Part shown: positions 8,048 to 16,075 of the stretch, in pieces | How the letters are laid out: the number at the start of each line of letters is the position of its first letter | Position numbering within the stretch: the stretch's first letter is position 1 | Program-made: the position numbers and the translations under genes | Notes under the pieces: generated by a model | What the model was told of the DNA's origin: nothing | Database searches by the model: none | The model's input: only the letters and a program-made list of their open reading frames with translations | Assembly: GCF_040096055.1 (NCBI RefSeq) | Contig: NZ_JBBMFK010000017.1 | Span: 1 to 64,000, forward strand | DNA from: Pseudoflavonifractor intestinihominis | Lineage (GTDB): Bacteria > Bacillota > Clostridia > Oscillospirales > Oscillospiraceae | Direction of reading: 5' to 3' | DNA: 64,000 nucleotides

Positions 8048-8523
8048 ACGAAAATAAACTCCCTTTCTCCCGGCGCCTGCTTTTCGAAGATCAGGTGCTT
8101 CTCTTTGTATTTTTTCAGAATGAAGTGGGTGGCCGTGCTGGTGACGCCCTCCAGCGGGGCCAGCCGGTCGCTGACAAAGGAGGCCACCTCCCGCAGGGTG
8201 CGGCCCGAGATGATCACCGTGAAGTCAAAGGCGCCGCTCATCAGATACAGGGCCTCCACCTCGTCGTACTGGTAGATGCGCTCGGCGATGCGGTCAAAGC
8301 CCTCCTCCCGCTGGGGAATCACCTTCACCTCGATCAGGGCGGTCACGTCCTCCCGGTCCGTAGTGTTCCAGTCCACAATGGCCTGGTAGCCCAGAATCAC
8401 CTTGTCCTCTTCATATTTCTTAATGGCGGCGTCCACTTCCTCCACCGTCATATTTGCCATCGCGGCGAGCTGCTCGTGGGTAAGGGTGCAGTCCTCTTCC
8501 AAGAGCTGGAGCAGCTTGGTCAT
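8044..8523 (-). CDS. Lrp/AsnC family transcriptional regulator
   Basis: A 159-residue regulator with an N-terminal DNA-binding segment (about 1-55) and a C-terminal RAM domain with the amino-acid-sensing GAFDFTVIISG stretch near 100-110. It is the first gene of the minus-strand amino-acid operon and overlaps the aminotransferase by ATGA. Start ATG 8523 is preceded by GGAGGAG. Control of its own operon in response to an amino acid is the usual arrangement and is inferred here. It is slightly shorter at the N-terminus than E. coli Lrp. Confidence 0.88.
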   Translation of the reverse strand: MTKLLQLLEEDCTLTHEQLAAMANMTVEEVDAAIKKYEEDKVILGYQAIVDWNTTDREDVTALIEVKVIPQREEGFDRIAERIYQYDEVEALYLMSGAFDFTVIISGRTLREVASFVSDRLAPLEGVTSTATHFILKKYKEKHLIFEKQAPGEREFIFV

Positions 8524-8599
8524 GCAGATCTCCTCCTGTCATTGTGTTTCGCCCGCCGCCCTGCGGCAGGTGCGGAGCCGTCCTCCGCTTAATATTCCT

Positions 8600-8628
8600 A
8601 TTATAATGCGTATGGAGCAGCGCCGCAA
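8600..8628 (-). promoter_or_regulatory. promoter of the lrp-aminotransferase-thrH-DUF1015-ispE operon
   Basis: On the minus strand TTGCGG (8628-8623), a 17-base spacer, then TATAAT (8605-8600), about 75 bases before the lrp start codon. Confidence 0.75.
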
Positions 8629-9014
8629 GGGGCGGCGGGCGTTTTTTCTTCCGCCGGAGGCCTGTGCTCCGGCCAAACCTCGCTCCCCAAAAACGACATT
8701 TTGCCCCCCCGTCTGTGCAACATTTCACCCCTGCTTCACTCCGCGCCTCTGCCCGGCGCTTCCGCCCCGCCGGGGCAAAAACCGCCGCGCTGTCCACGCC
8801 TCCGCCCGCAGCCGGGCTCTCCGCCCCGAAGCCTGGGATTCCAACGCCTCCGGGCTTTTCGGTCCGACCCATTGTAGAGCCAAATTCTCCCTCCTGCAAG
8901 GCTTTTTCACACATTTTCCAGCTTGTCCAACCATTTCTTCCCCACCCCCGTCCCTATTTGCCGAATGACAGAATCCGCCGCCCCATACCGGTCAAAATTT
9001 TGTCTATTTTCCAG

Positions 9015-9043
9015 TGGAAATTCCTGAACCAAAGTGCTATGAT
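9015..9043 (+). promoter_or_regulatory. candidate promoter of the V-type ATPase operon
   Basis: An extended -10, TGC-TATGAT (9038-9043), with a weak -35, TGGAAA, at 9015-9020 and a 17-base spacer. It is about 80 bases upstream of the first ATG. The -35 is poor, so confidence is moderate. Confidence 0.5.
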
Positions 9044-9123
9044 GAGGTGTAATTGATGCATAGCTAATTATTCGCGCGTTTTCTTTTCCAATTGGGAAAC
9101 GCACCCGGAGGTGACAGTACAGT

Positions 9124-9453
9124 ATGGAAACGGAATACATTGATCTGGTAAACAGAATCATTGCCGCGGAGCATACCGCACAGGAGATCGCCCGTGAGGC
9201 GCAGGAAAAACAGCAGTCTCTGGACGCCGACCTGGAGCGGGACATCTCCCACATGCGGGAGGACTATTTCGCCCGTGCCAAGCACCGGATCGAAACGGTG
9301 GAAAAGGCCGAGCGGAAGAGTGCTGAAGAGGACATCGCAAAGCTGGACCAGCGTCTCAAGGAGGCCATGGACAAGGTGGAGCGGGCCTATCAGCAGAACA
9401 AAGACCAGTGGGTGGACACGCTCTTCCTCAGAATCGTGGGCGGCCAGTCCTGA
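9124..9453 (+). CDS. ntpF: V-type ATPase peripheral-stalk subunit (G/H-like)
   Basis: A 109-residue protein that is almost wholly charged and helical (long Glu/Lys/Arg heptads from about 8 to 95), typical of the coiled-coil subunit that pairs with subunit E to form the peripheral stalk. It opens METEYIDLVNRI, similar to bacterial AhaH/NtpF N-termini. The start follows GGAGG. It is the first gene of the nine-gene ntp operon, as in other Firmicutes. The sequence itself is low in distinctive residues, so assignment relies on position plus coiled-coil character. Confidence 0.8.
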   Translation: METEYIDLVNRIIAAEHTAQEIAREAQEKQQSLDADLERDISHMREDYFARAKHRIETVEKAERKSAEEDIAKLDQRLKEAMDKVERAYQQNKDQWVDTLFLRIVGGQS

Positions 9454-9501
9454 TGCGCCCGGCTCCCCTATCCTATGGGCGCAGAAAGGAGTGGTCGTGA
9501 C

Positions 9502-10557
9502 ATGATCGACAGCTATATGCGATACGGTGCCCTTGCCGCCAAGGTAAAGGCGCTGTACGGCAAGCGCCTTCGTTTTTCTGACTTTGAGCACATGGCGGGT
9601 CTGCCCAACGAGCAGAGCATCCTGGATTACCTCCGCAGCCAGCCCGGCTGGTCTGCCGCGGTGTCCGCCGCTCTGTCCGCCATGACCCCCTCCGGCTACG
9701 TTGGCCGCATGGAGCTGGAGGACGCCCTTCGCCTTCAGGTCTGGCGGGAATATGAGGGACTCAATCACTTTGTCCCCCGTCCCGACAAGAACCTGGTGGC
9801 ATTTCCCCTGCGGCAGGCGGAGCTGCTGGCCATCTTAGGCACGCTGCGCCGCCTCAAGTCCCACGGACGGGTCCGGGAAGGCGTGCTCGCCATGCCCAAC
9901 CTGCCCTTCAAGGTGAACCGGAAGGCTCTCGCCTCCTGCAAGGACTATAACGGCCTGCTGGCCGCTGTGCAGGGCAGCATCTATTACGAGCCTCTGCTCC
10001 ACATCCGGCCCGATGACCCGAATGTGCTCCCCGATTACACCACCACGGAGGCCCTCCTCCGCTCCACCTACTTCTCCCACATCTACCGCATCATCTACAA
10101 GTCCTATGCCGGCGAGACCAAGTCGCTGCTGCTGCGGGGAATGGGCGAGCGGGTGGACCTGCTCAACATCATCCACATTCTCCGGCTCAAGACCTACTTC
10201 CCCGGCGACGACCAGTACTACTCGGCGCTCTTCCCCATGAACTACAAGCTCAAGCCGGAGAAGATCAAGGCCATGTGCGACGCTTCCGACGTCTCTCAGG
10301 TATTCGCAGTACTGCAGGATACCCCGTATGCCGGGCGCTTTACCGCTCAGGACGTAGCCAGTGTGGAGGACTGCTACCGCCGTTCCTTCTACACCTTTAA
10401 TAAACGGCAGCTGGTCTCCGGACCGCCCTCCATCTACACTGCTGTTTCCTACCTGAACGTGAAGTCCACCGAGCTGAAGGCTCTGGTGAACGTCATCGAA
10501 TCGGTCAAATATGGTGCCCATTACGATGAGGAGTTCGCCCGTCTTGTGGGTGAATGA
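9502..10557 (+). CDS. ntpC: V-type ATPase subunit C (d-type, central-stalk cap)
   Basis: A 351-residue soluble subunit that links the rotor ring to the central stalk. The sequence opens MIDSYMRYGALAAKVKALYG and has the three-fold helical repeats of the NtpC/AC39 family, with RSTYFSHIYRIIYKSYAGET near residue 189. ATG 9502 was chosen over an in-frame start nine codons earlier because AAAGGAG lies ten bases before it and the family begins with this peptide. It lies between the stalk gene and ntpI. Confidence 0.88.
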   Translation: MIDSYMRYGALAAKVKALYGKRLRFSDFEHMAGLPNEQSILDYLRSQPGWSAAVSAALSAMTPSGYVGRMELEDALRLQVWREYEGLNHFVPRPDKNLVAFPLRQAELLAILGTLRRLKSHGRVREGVLAMPNLPFKVNRKALASCKDYNGLLAAVQGSIYYEPLLHIRPDDPNVLPDYTTTEALLRSTYFSHIYRIIYKSYAGETKSLLLRGMGERVDLLNIIHILRLKTYFPGDDQYYSALFPMNYKLKPEKIKAMCDASDVSQVFAVLQDTPYAGRFTAQDVASVEDCYRRSFYTFNKRQLVSGPPSIYTAVSYLNVKSTELKALVNVIESVKYGAHYDEEFARLVGE

Positions 10558-10597
10558 CCCCACCCGTAAAGTTTGAAAGAAAAGGGAGATGGTCTGT

Positions 10598-12556
10598 TTG
10601 TCAGTCATCCCGATGAAGTTACTCACCATTGCGGGACCCCTGGATCAGTTCGACACAGTGGTGCGTGAGTGCGTCATCAACCAGGAGTTCCACCCGGAAA
10701 ACACCCTTCAGACCATGAAGGATGTCAAAGGGCTTCGTCCCTTTGAGCTGAACAACCCCTATACCACCCTCCTCCGCCGTGCCGAACAGGTGGCGGATGA
10801 GGCCGGTATCCCCCTGGAGTACGAGCCCTTCGAGTCTGCTCTGGGGGACGACCCCGCCAACTTCTCCGACTACTTCGACACCCTGGAGAAGCGGGTCAAC
10901 GACCTGACCCAGAAGCGGGAGGACCTCCTTCAGGAGGCCAAGAACGACCGCAACCTGGTGCTCCAGCTGCAGAAGCTGAAGGGCGTCGCCGCCAACCTTG
11001 AGGATCTGTGGAACCTGGACTTCTCCCGGTTCCGGTTCGGTTACCTGCCCCGTGAGACCTACGACAGTTTCCAGAAGACCCTCAACGAGGACGACAGCAT
11101 CCTCTTCTTCCCCACCAGCATTGAGCCCAAGCTGGTCTACGGCGTGTATTTCACCACCAAGGCTGCCCACGAAAAGGTGGACGCCCTCTTCAACTCCCTC
11201 CACTTCGTCCGGCTCCACATCGATGCCCACGCCCACGGCTCCGCCGACCAGGCCATCATCGAGCTGACCGCCGAGGCGGAGGCCGCGGAGAAGGCCGCCG
11301 AGCAGGCCAAGCAGGACATCTTCGGCCTCAAGCCCGCCGAGCACGACCGGCTGCTGGCCGACTACTGCTACCTGCGCTACATGAACGACGCCTACGACAT
11401 GCGCCGCTTCGCCGCCCACTCCCGTGAGACCTTCTACCTCATGGGCTGGGTGCCCAGCGACAAGATCGAGGAGATCCAGGCCAAGCTGGGCAAGTTTGAC
11501 CGGCTCTCCTGCGTGGTGGACAATGCGGGCGACCTGCCCGACATGACGCCCCCCACCAAGCTGAAGAACTCCTTCCTGGGCCGGGTCTTCCAGCCCTTCC
11601 TGGAGATGTACGGCCTGCCCGCCTACAACGAGATCGACCCCTCCGTCTTCATGGCCATCACCTACTGCCTGTTCTTCGGCATCATGTTCGGTGACCTGGG
11701 ACAGGGCCTGTGCCTGGCCGTCATCGGCTTTGCGCTGGCCAAGTGGAAGAAGATGTGGCTGGGCAACATCATCACCTGCTGCGGCCTGTCCGGCGCCATA
11801 TTCGGCTGCATCTACGGCAGCGTGTTCGGTATGGAGGACATCCTCCCCGGCTTCAAGATCATGGAGGAGAGCGTGCTCTCCGGCATGGGCGAAGTGAGCA
11901 ACGTTCTGCTGCTGCTGGTCATGTCCATCATCCTGGGCGTGATCATGCTGGCCTTCGTCATGGTGGTCAACATCATCAACGGCGTGCGCCAGCACAACTT
12001 CGAGAAGATCCTCTTCGGGCCCAACGGCGTGGCCGGCATGGTGTTCTACCTGGGCCTCATCGGCGCCGCCGTGTCCACCCTGCTCTTCGGCGTGAACCTG
12101 TTCGTCCCCGCCTACGTCCTGCCCGTCATCGTGCTGCCCCTGGTGCTCATCCTCTTCAAGGAGCCCCTCTCCCTCATGCTGGAGGGCAACCCCGAGTGGA
12201 AGGAGATCCAGATCGGCGGCCTGATCGTCACCGGCTTCTTCGAGCTGTTTGAAACCTGCCTGTCCTTCCTCACCAACACCCTGTCCTTCATGCGTGTGGG
12301 CGCTTACGCCATCACCCACGTGGGCCTGATGCTGGTGGTCCAGATGCTGGCCAACATGGCCGGCGGCCTGGCCAGTCCGGGCGGCATCATCGTCATGATC
12401 CTGGGCAACCTGTTCGTCATGGGCTTTGAGGGCCTGCTGGTCGGTATTCAGGTGCTCCGTCTTGAGTTCTATGAGCTGTTCGGCCGCTTCTATGACGACG
12501 GCGGTGTGGCTTACGAGCCCAAGATCATCGATTACACGTCCCGCAGCGCGGCCTGA
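10598..12556 (+). CDS. ntpI: V-type ATPase membrane subunit I (a subunit)
   Basis: About 652 residues. The N-terminal half is soluble with coiled coils (stator arm). The C-terminal half, from about residue 340, has seven or eight membrane helices, including TYCLFFGIMFGDLGQG and the conserved FMRVGAYAITHVGL helix, which carries the arginine needed for ion translocation. The start is unusual: the ribosome-binding site AAAGGGAG ends directly at an ATG (10589), leaving no spacing, whereas a TTG at 10598 sits nine bases away and is more credible; ATG 10613 is another option. It forms the ion half-channels with the NtpK ring. Confidence 0.9.
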   Translation: MSVIPMKLLTIAGPLDQFDTVVRECVINQEFHPENTLQTMKDVKGLRPFELNNPYTTLLRRAEQVADEAGIPLEYEPFESALGDDPANFSDYFDTLEKRVNDLTQKREDLLQEAKNDRNLVLQLQKLKGVAANLEDLWNLDFSRFRFGYLPRETYDSFQKTLNEDDSILFFPTSIEPKLVYGVYFTTKAAHEKVDALFNSLHFVRLHIDAHAHGSADQAIIELTAEAEAAEKAAEQAKQDIFGLKPAEHDRLLADYCYLRYMNDAYDMRRFAAHSRETFYLMGWVPSDKIEEIQAKLGKFDRLSCVVDNAGDLPDMTPPTKLKNSFLGRVFQPFLEMYGLPAYNEIDPSVFMAITYCLFFGIMFGDLGQGLCLAVIGFALAKWKKMWLGNIITCCGLSGAIFGCIYGSVFGMEDILPGFKIMEESVLSGMGEVSNVLLLLVMSIILGVIMLAFVMVVNIINGVRQHNFEKILFGPNGVAGMVFYLGLIGAAVSTLLFGVNLFVPAYVLPVIVLPLVLILFKEPLSLMLEGNPEWKEIQIGGLIVTGFFELFETCLSFLTNTLSFMRVGAYAITHVGLMLVVQMLANMAGGLASPGGIIVMILGNLFVMGFEGLLVGIQVLRLEFYELFGRFYDDGGVAYEPKIIDYTSRSAA

Positions 12557-12642
12557 TGGCCGTCCAGATGGGACAATCAGCATCTTTTATTCTGCCCAAT
12601 GGGCTGAATATAGGTTCCAAGTGATTTTAGGAGGTCTATAAA

Positions 12643-13074
12643 ATGAAATACCTGGTTCTTCTTCTGGCTACCTTTGCCGTTTTCTGCCCCCTGTTCCTCA
12701 TTGGCATCCGCAAGTACACCGGCAAGCGGGCCAAGAACGCTCTGATGGCCAATGTCTGCTCCTTCTTCGGCTGCCTGGTGCTGTGCACCGTGGTGGGCAT
12801 CGGCGGTGCCGCCGGCGCTGCCGACGTGTCCGTTGAGGCCGCTACCGCTTCCGCCAACGGCATCATGATGGGTCTGAAGTACATCGGCGCCGCTCTGGCC
12901 GTGGGCCTGTCCGGCATCGGCGGCGGTATCGCCGTCGCTTCCTCCGCTTCCGCCGCTCTGGGCGCCATCTCCGAGAACGACAAGGCCTTTGGTAAGGCCC
13001 TGATCTTCGTCGGTCTGGCCGAAGGCGTCGCCCTGTACGGCCTGATTGTGGCCCTGCTCCTCCTGTTCACCTAA
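12643..13074 (+). CDS. ntpK: V-type ATPase rotor ring subunit K (c subunit)
   Basis: A 143-residue membrane protein with four helices. The C-terminal hairpin (about 78-141) is a classic c-subunit: glycine-rich GLSGIGGGIAVASSASAALG followed by LAEGVALYG with the ion-binding Glu127. The N-terminal pair (about 3-23 and 34-58) is much less c-like and lacks a carboxylate, so each protomer offers one binding site. Na+ or H+ preference cannot be settled by eye. It follows ntpI by 86 bases and has its own AGGAGG site. A GC-rich 198-base gap follows before the F-subunit gene. Confidence 0.92.
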   Translation: MKYLVLLLATFAVFCPLFLIGIRKYTGKRAKNALMANVCSFFGCLVLCTVVGIGGAAGAADVSVEAATASANGIMMGLKYIGAALAVGLSGIGGGIAVASSASAALGAISENDKAFGKALIFVGLAEGVALYGLIVALLLLFT

Positions 13075-13272
13075 TACGACAGGCGACTGTTCCCCCTGGC
13101 CGGCCCGCCCCACAGGGCGGCGCCGGCCAAAACCTCCCCTGCGCGGGAGCCGGCACAGTCTCTCTGGCCCGGCTTCCGCCGCTGTCCGCCCCAGGGCGGG
13201 CAGCGGCGGGGTCCTCCATCCGCCGGAGGTTTTATTTCCTGACTGCGCGCCGAAAGGCGCATGGAGGTCTGT

Positions 13273-13581
13273 ATGAAGTATTTTGTTATCACTGACAGCA
13301 CCGATACCCAGGTGGGCCTGCGTCTGGCGGGTATCGAGGGCGTGGTGGTCCGGGAGATCCCCGAGGCCCGGAAGGCCATTCAGGACGCCGCGGCCGACCC
13401 CGACATCGCCGTCCTCCTGGTGACGGAGAACCTGGCGGCCAAGTGCTCTGACCTGCTGGAGCCCCTGAAAATGAGCTGCCATATCCCTCTGGTGGTAGAA
13501 ATTCCGGACCGTCACAGCACCGGCCGTGCCTCCGACTCCATCACCCGTTATATCCGCGAGGCCATTGGGGTCAAACTTTGA
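13273..13581 (+). CDS. ntpG: V-type ATPase subunit F
   Basis: A 102-residue soluble central-stalk subunit from MKYFVITDSTDTQVGLRLAG. The conserved pattern of an early T/D turn, GLRLAGI, DIAVLLVTE and IPLVVEIPD matches the Rossmann-like subunit F (NtpG in Enterococcus naming), which binds the rotor axle subunit D. The start at ATG 13273 is preceded by GGAGG with five bases' spacing. An in-frame ATG four codons earlier overlaps that site and is less likely. Confidence 0.9.
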   Translation: MKYFVITDSTDTQVGLRLAGIEGVVVREIPEARKAIQDAAADPDIAVLLVTENLAAKCSDLLEPLKMSCHIPLVVEIPDRHSTGRASDSITRYIREAIGVKL

Positions 13582-13619
13582 CCTGTGTCCTCCTCTTTTA
13601 ACCAAAGGAGGTTTCTTCC

Positions 13620-14240
13620 ATGTCTGAACTGAACAAAAAGCTGGACCACTTTACGTCCACGCTTCTGGCTGAGGCCACCGCTGAGACCGACCGGGTCCTC
13701 AGCGAGATCAAGGCCCAGCACGATAATTCCTACTCCGAGGCCGAGGACAAGATCCTGGCCGAGGCTTACCACTACATCCGCACCGAGGTGTCCCGCATCC
13801 GCAGCGAGGAGGGCCGCAAGGTCTCCCGCCACATGCTGGACAACAAGAAGACCCTCTACCTCCGCCGTGAGGCCATCGCCAGCGAGGTCTTCGAGGCGGT
13901 GCGGGACCGCATCGTCGCGTACAGCGCCACCCCCGACTACCGCAAGCGGCTGACCGAGGTGGCCCGTCAGGCCGTGGATACCCTGAAGGGCGCCGATGAC
14001 ATCGTCATCCACCTGCGCGCCGAGGATATGGACCAGTCCGCCGCCATCACCGCCGCTCTGGGCGGCGTGAAGGTGACCTTCGAGGCCGATCCCACCATCC
14101 TGCTGGGCGGCCTGACGGCCGTGTCCGCCTCCCTGGGCCGCCGCGTGGATGCCACCTTCGGCACCGCCATGGCCGAGCTGAACGGACACTTCGCCGAGAT
14201 CTTCGGCCTGTCCCTGTCCGACGATCTGACCGAGGAGTAA
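13620..14240 (+). CDS. ntpE: V-type ATPase subunit E (peripheral stalk)
   Basis: A 206-residue protein. The N-terminal 100 residues are a charged helix for pairing with the G/H-like subunit, and the C-terminal domain (about 105-206) holds the globular foot that contacts the catalytic hexamer, ending with a LGGLTAVSASLGRRVDATFG-like strand pair that is typical of the family. Start ATG 13620 follows AAAGGAGG. It sits between ntpG and ntpA. Confidence 0.88.
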   Translation: MSELNKKLDHFTSTLLAEATAETDRVLSEIKAQHDNSYSEAEDKILAEAYHYIRTEVSRIRSEEGRKVSRHMLDNKKTLYLRREAIASEVFEAVRDRIVAYSATPDYRKRLTEVARQAVDTLKGADDIVIHLRAEDMDQSAAITAALGGVKVTFEADPTILLGGLTAVSASLGRRVDATFGTAMAELNGHFAEIFGLSLSDDLTEE

Positions 14241-14288
14241 GACCGCGTCCCCGGTCCCTGATTACCTGTTTGTTGTGAGGATGATACT

Positions 14289-16052
14289 ATGAGCCAATAT
14301 GTTATCAAGGGCGTCAACGGCCCTGTTGTCACCGTCGTCGGCGGCCAGGGGCTTGCCATGATGGACATGGTGCACGTGGGTAATGAGGGTCTGATTGGCG
14401 AGGTCGTAGGCGTGAGCGGCGGCGTGACCACCGTGCAGGTCTACGAGGACACCGCCGGTCTGGCCCCCGGTCAGCCCGTCACCACCACCGGCGCGCCCAT
14501 GTCCGTCAAGCTGGGCCCCGGCCTGCTGAGCAATATCTTCGACGGCATTGCCCGCCCCCTGAACGTGATCCAGGACAAGGCCGGCCCCTTCATCACCCGC
14601 GGCATCAACATCTCCGCCCTGGACGAGGAGAAGCTGTGGGACACCACCATCACCGTCAAGGTGGGCGACGCCATCCGTCCCGGCACTCAGTACGCCTACT
14701 GCCAGGAGACCTCCCTCATCCAGCACCGCTGCCTGGCCCCCGCCGGCGTGGAGGGCAAGGTGACCCGGGTCCTGCCCAACGGCAGCTACAACGTCAACGA
14801 GGTCCTGGTGGAGGTCACCAACCTGTACGGCAAGGTGTTCAAGCTCTGCCTGTCCCAGGACTGCCGCATCCGTACCCCCCGGCCCATGGCCGAGCGTCTG
14901 CCCATCTCCCGCCCGCTGATCACCGGTCAGCGGATCATCGACACCCTCTTCCCCATCGGCAAGGGCGGCGCCGCCGCCATCCCCGGCCCCTTCGGCGCCG
15001 GCAAGACCATGACCCAGCACCAGCTGGCCAAGTGGTCTGACGCCGACATCATCGTCTACCTGGGCTGCGGCGAGCGCGGCAACGAGATGACACAGGCCCT
15101 GGAGGAGTTCTCCGAGCTGCTGGACCCCAAGAGCCACCAGCCCCTGATGAACCGCACCATCCTGATCGCCAACACGTCCAACATGCCTGTGGCCGCCCGT
15201 GAGGCCTCCGTCTACACCGGCATGACCATCGCCGAGTACTACCGCGATATGGGCTACCACGTGGCCCTGATGGCCGACTCCACCTCCCGTTGGGCCGAGG
15301 CTCTGCGTGAGATCTCCGGCCGTCTGGAAGAGATGCCCGCCGAGGAGGGCTTCCCCGCCTACCTGGCCTCCCGTCTGGCCGAGTTCTACGAGCGCGCCGG
15401 CTACGTGAAGACCCTGGAGGGCAAAGAGGGCAGCGTCACCGTCATCGGCGCCGTCTCCCCTCAGGGCGGCGACTTCTCCGAGCCCGTCACCCAGAACACC
15501 AAGCGTTATGTCCGTACCTTCTGGGGCCTGGACCGCGCTCTGGCCTACGCCCGTCACTTCCCCTCCATCAACTGGCTGACCTCCTACTCGGAGTACACCA
15601 CCGATCTGAAGCCCTGGTATGACGCCAACGTGGGCACCGACTTTGTCCCCTGCCGCAACAAGATCGCCAACCTCCTCCAGGAGGAGGCCTCCCTGATGGA
15701 GATCGTCAAGCTGATCGGCGCGGACGTGCTGCCCGAGGACCAGAAGCTGGTCATTGAGACCGCCAAGCTCATCCGCGTGGGCTTCCTGCAGCAGAACTCC
15801 TATAACCCCATCGATACTTACGTCCCCCTGGATAAGCAGCTGAAGATGATGCAGGTCATCCTGCGCCTGTACGACGGCGCCAAGGCCCTCATCGCCCGCT
15901 CCATCCCCCTCTCTCAGCTCAAGGCCACCGGCATTTTCGAAACCCTGGCCAAGATCAAGTATGAAGTCACCAACGACCAGATGGAGAAGTTCGCCGACTA
16001 TGAGAAACAGGTGGACGAGGCCCTGGACAAGGTGGACAAAGCCAACCGCTGA
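14289..16052 (+). CDS. ntpA: V-type ATPase catalytic subunit A
   Basis: The 587-residue ATP-hydrolysing subunit. The P-loop GPFGAGKTMTQ lies near residue 235, catalytic Glu in GCGERGNEMT near 260, and MADSTSRWAEALREISGRL near 328. The V-type non-homologous insertion between the N-terminal barrel and the nucleotide-binding domain (about 110-190) is present, which distinguishes it from F-type beta. A weak GTGAGG site precedes the ATG, 48 bases after ntpE. Confidence 0.97.
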   Translation: MSQYVIKGVNGPVVTVVGGQGLAMMDMVHVGNEGLIGEVVGVSGGVTTVQVYEDTAGLAPGQPVTTTGAPMSVKLGPGLLSNIFDGIARPLNVIQDKAGPFITRGINISALDEEKLWDTTITVKVGDAIRPGTQYAYCQETSLIQHRCLAPAGVEGKVTRVLPNGSYNVNEVLVEVTNLYGKVFKLCLSQDCRIRTPRPMAERLPISRPLITGQRIIDTLFPIGKGGAAAIPGPFGAGKTMTQHQLAKWSDADIIVYLGCGERGNEMTQALEEFSELLDPKSHQPLMNRTILIANTSNMPVAAREASVYTGMTIAEYYRDMGYHVALMADSTSRWAEALREISGRLEEMPAEEGFPAYLASRLAEFYERAGYVKTLEGKEGSVTVIGAVSPQGGDFSEPVTQNTKRYVRTFWGLDRALAYARHFPSINWLTSYSEYTTDLKPWYDANVGTDFVPCRNKIANLLQEEASLMEIVKLIGADVLPEDQKLVIETAKLIRVGFLQQNSYNPIDTYVPLDKQLKMMQVILRLYDGAKALIARSIPLSQLKATGIFETLAKIKYEVTNDQMEKFADYEKQVDEALDKVDKANR

Positions 16053-16075
16053 GACGAGATTTTTGAGGTGATTTT

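Larger units (their letters stand above)
8524..9123. other. 600-base intergenic region between lrp and the V-ATPase operon
   Basis: No convincing gene. Open frames here are proline/arginine-rich and lack ribosome-binding sites. The region holds the divergent promoters of the two operons, a second possible minus-strand promoter at 8871-8899, and GC-rich hairpins at 8621-8637 (CGCCGC/GCGGCG followed by GGCGTTTTTT) and around 8770-8870. See the hunt list for a possible small RNA. Confidence 0.6.

Noticed and set aside
8664..9056. A 130-codon plus-strand frame in the lrp/V-ATPase intergenic region
   Set aside because: Proline/arginine/serine-rich, with no ribosome-binding site or recognisable domain, and it spans the ntp promoter.
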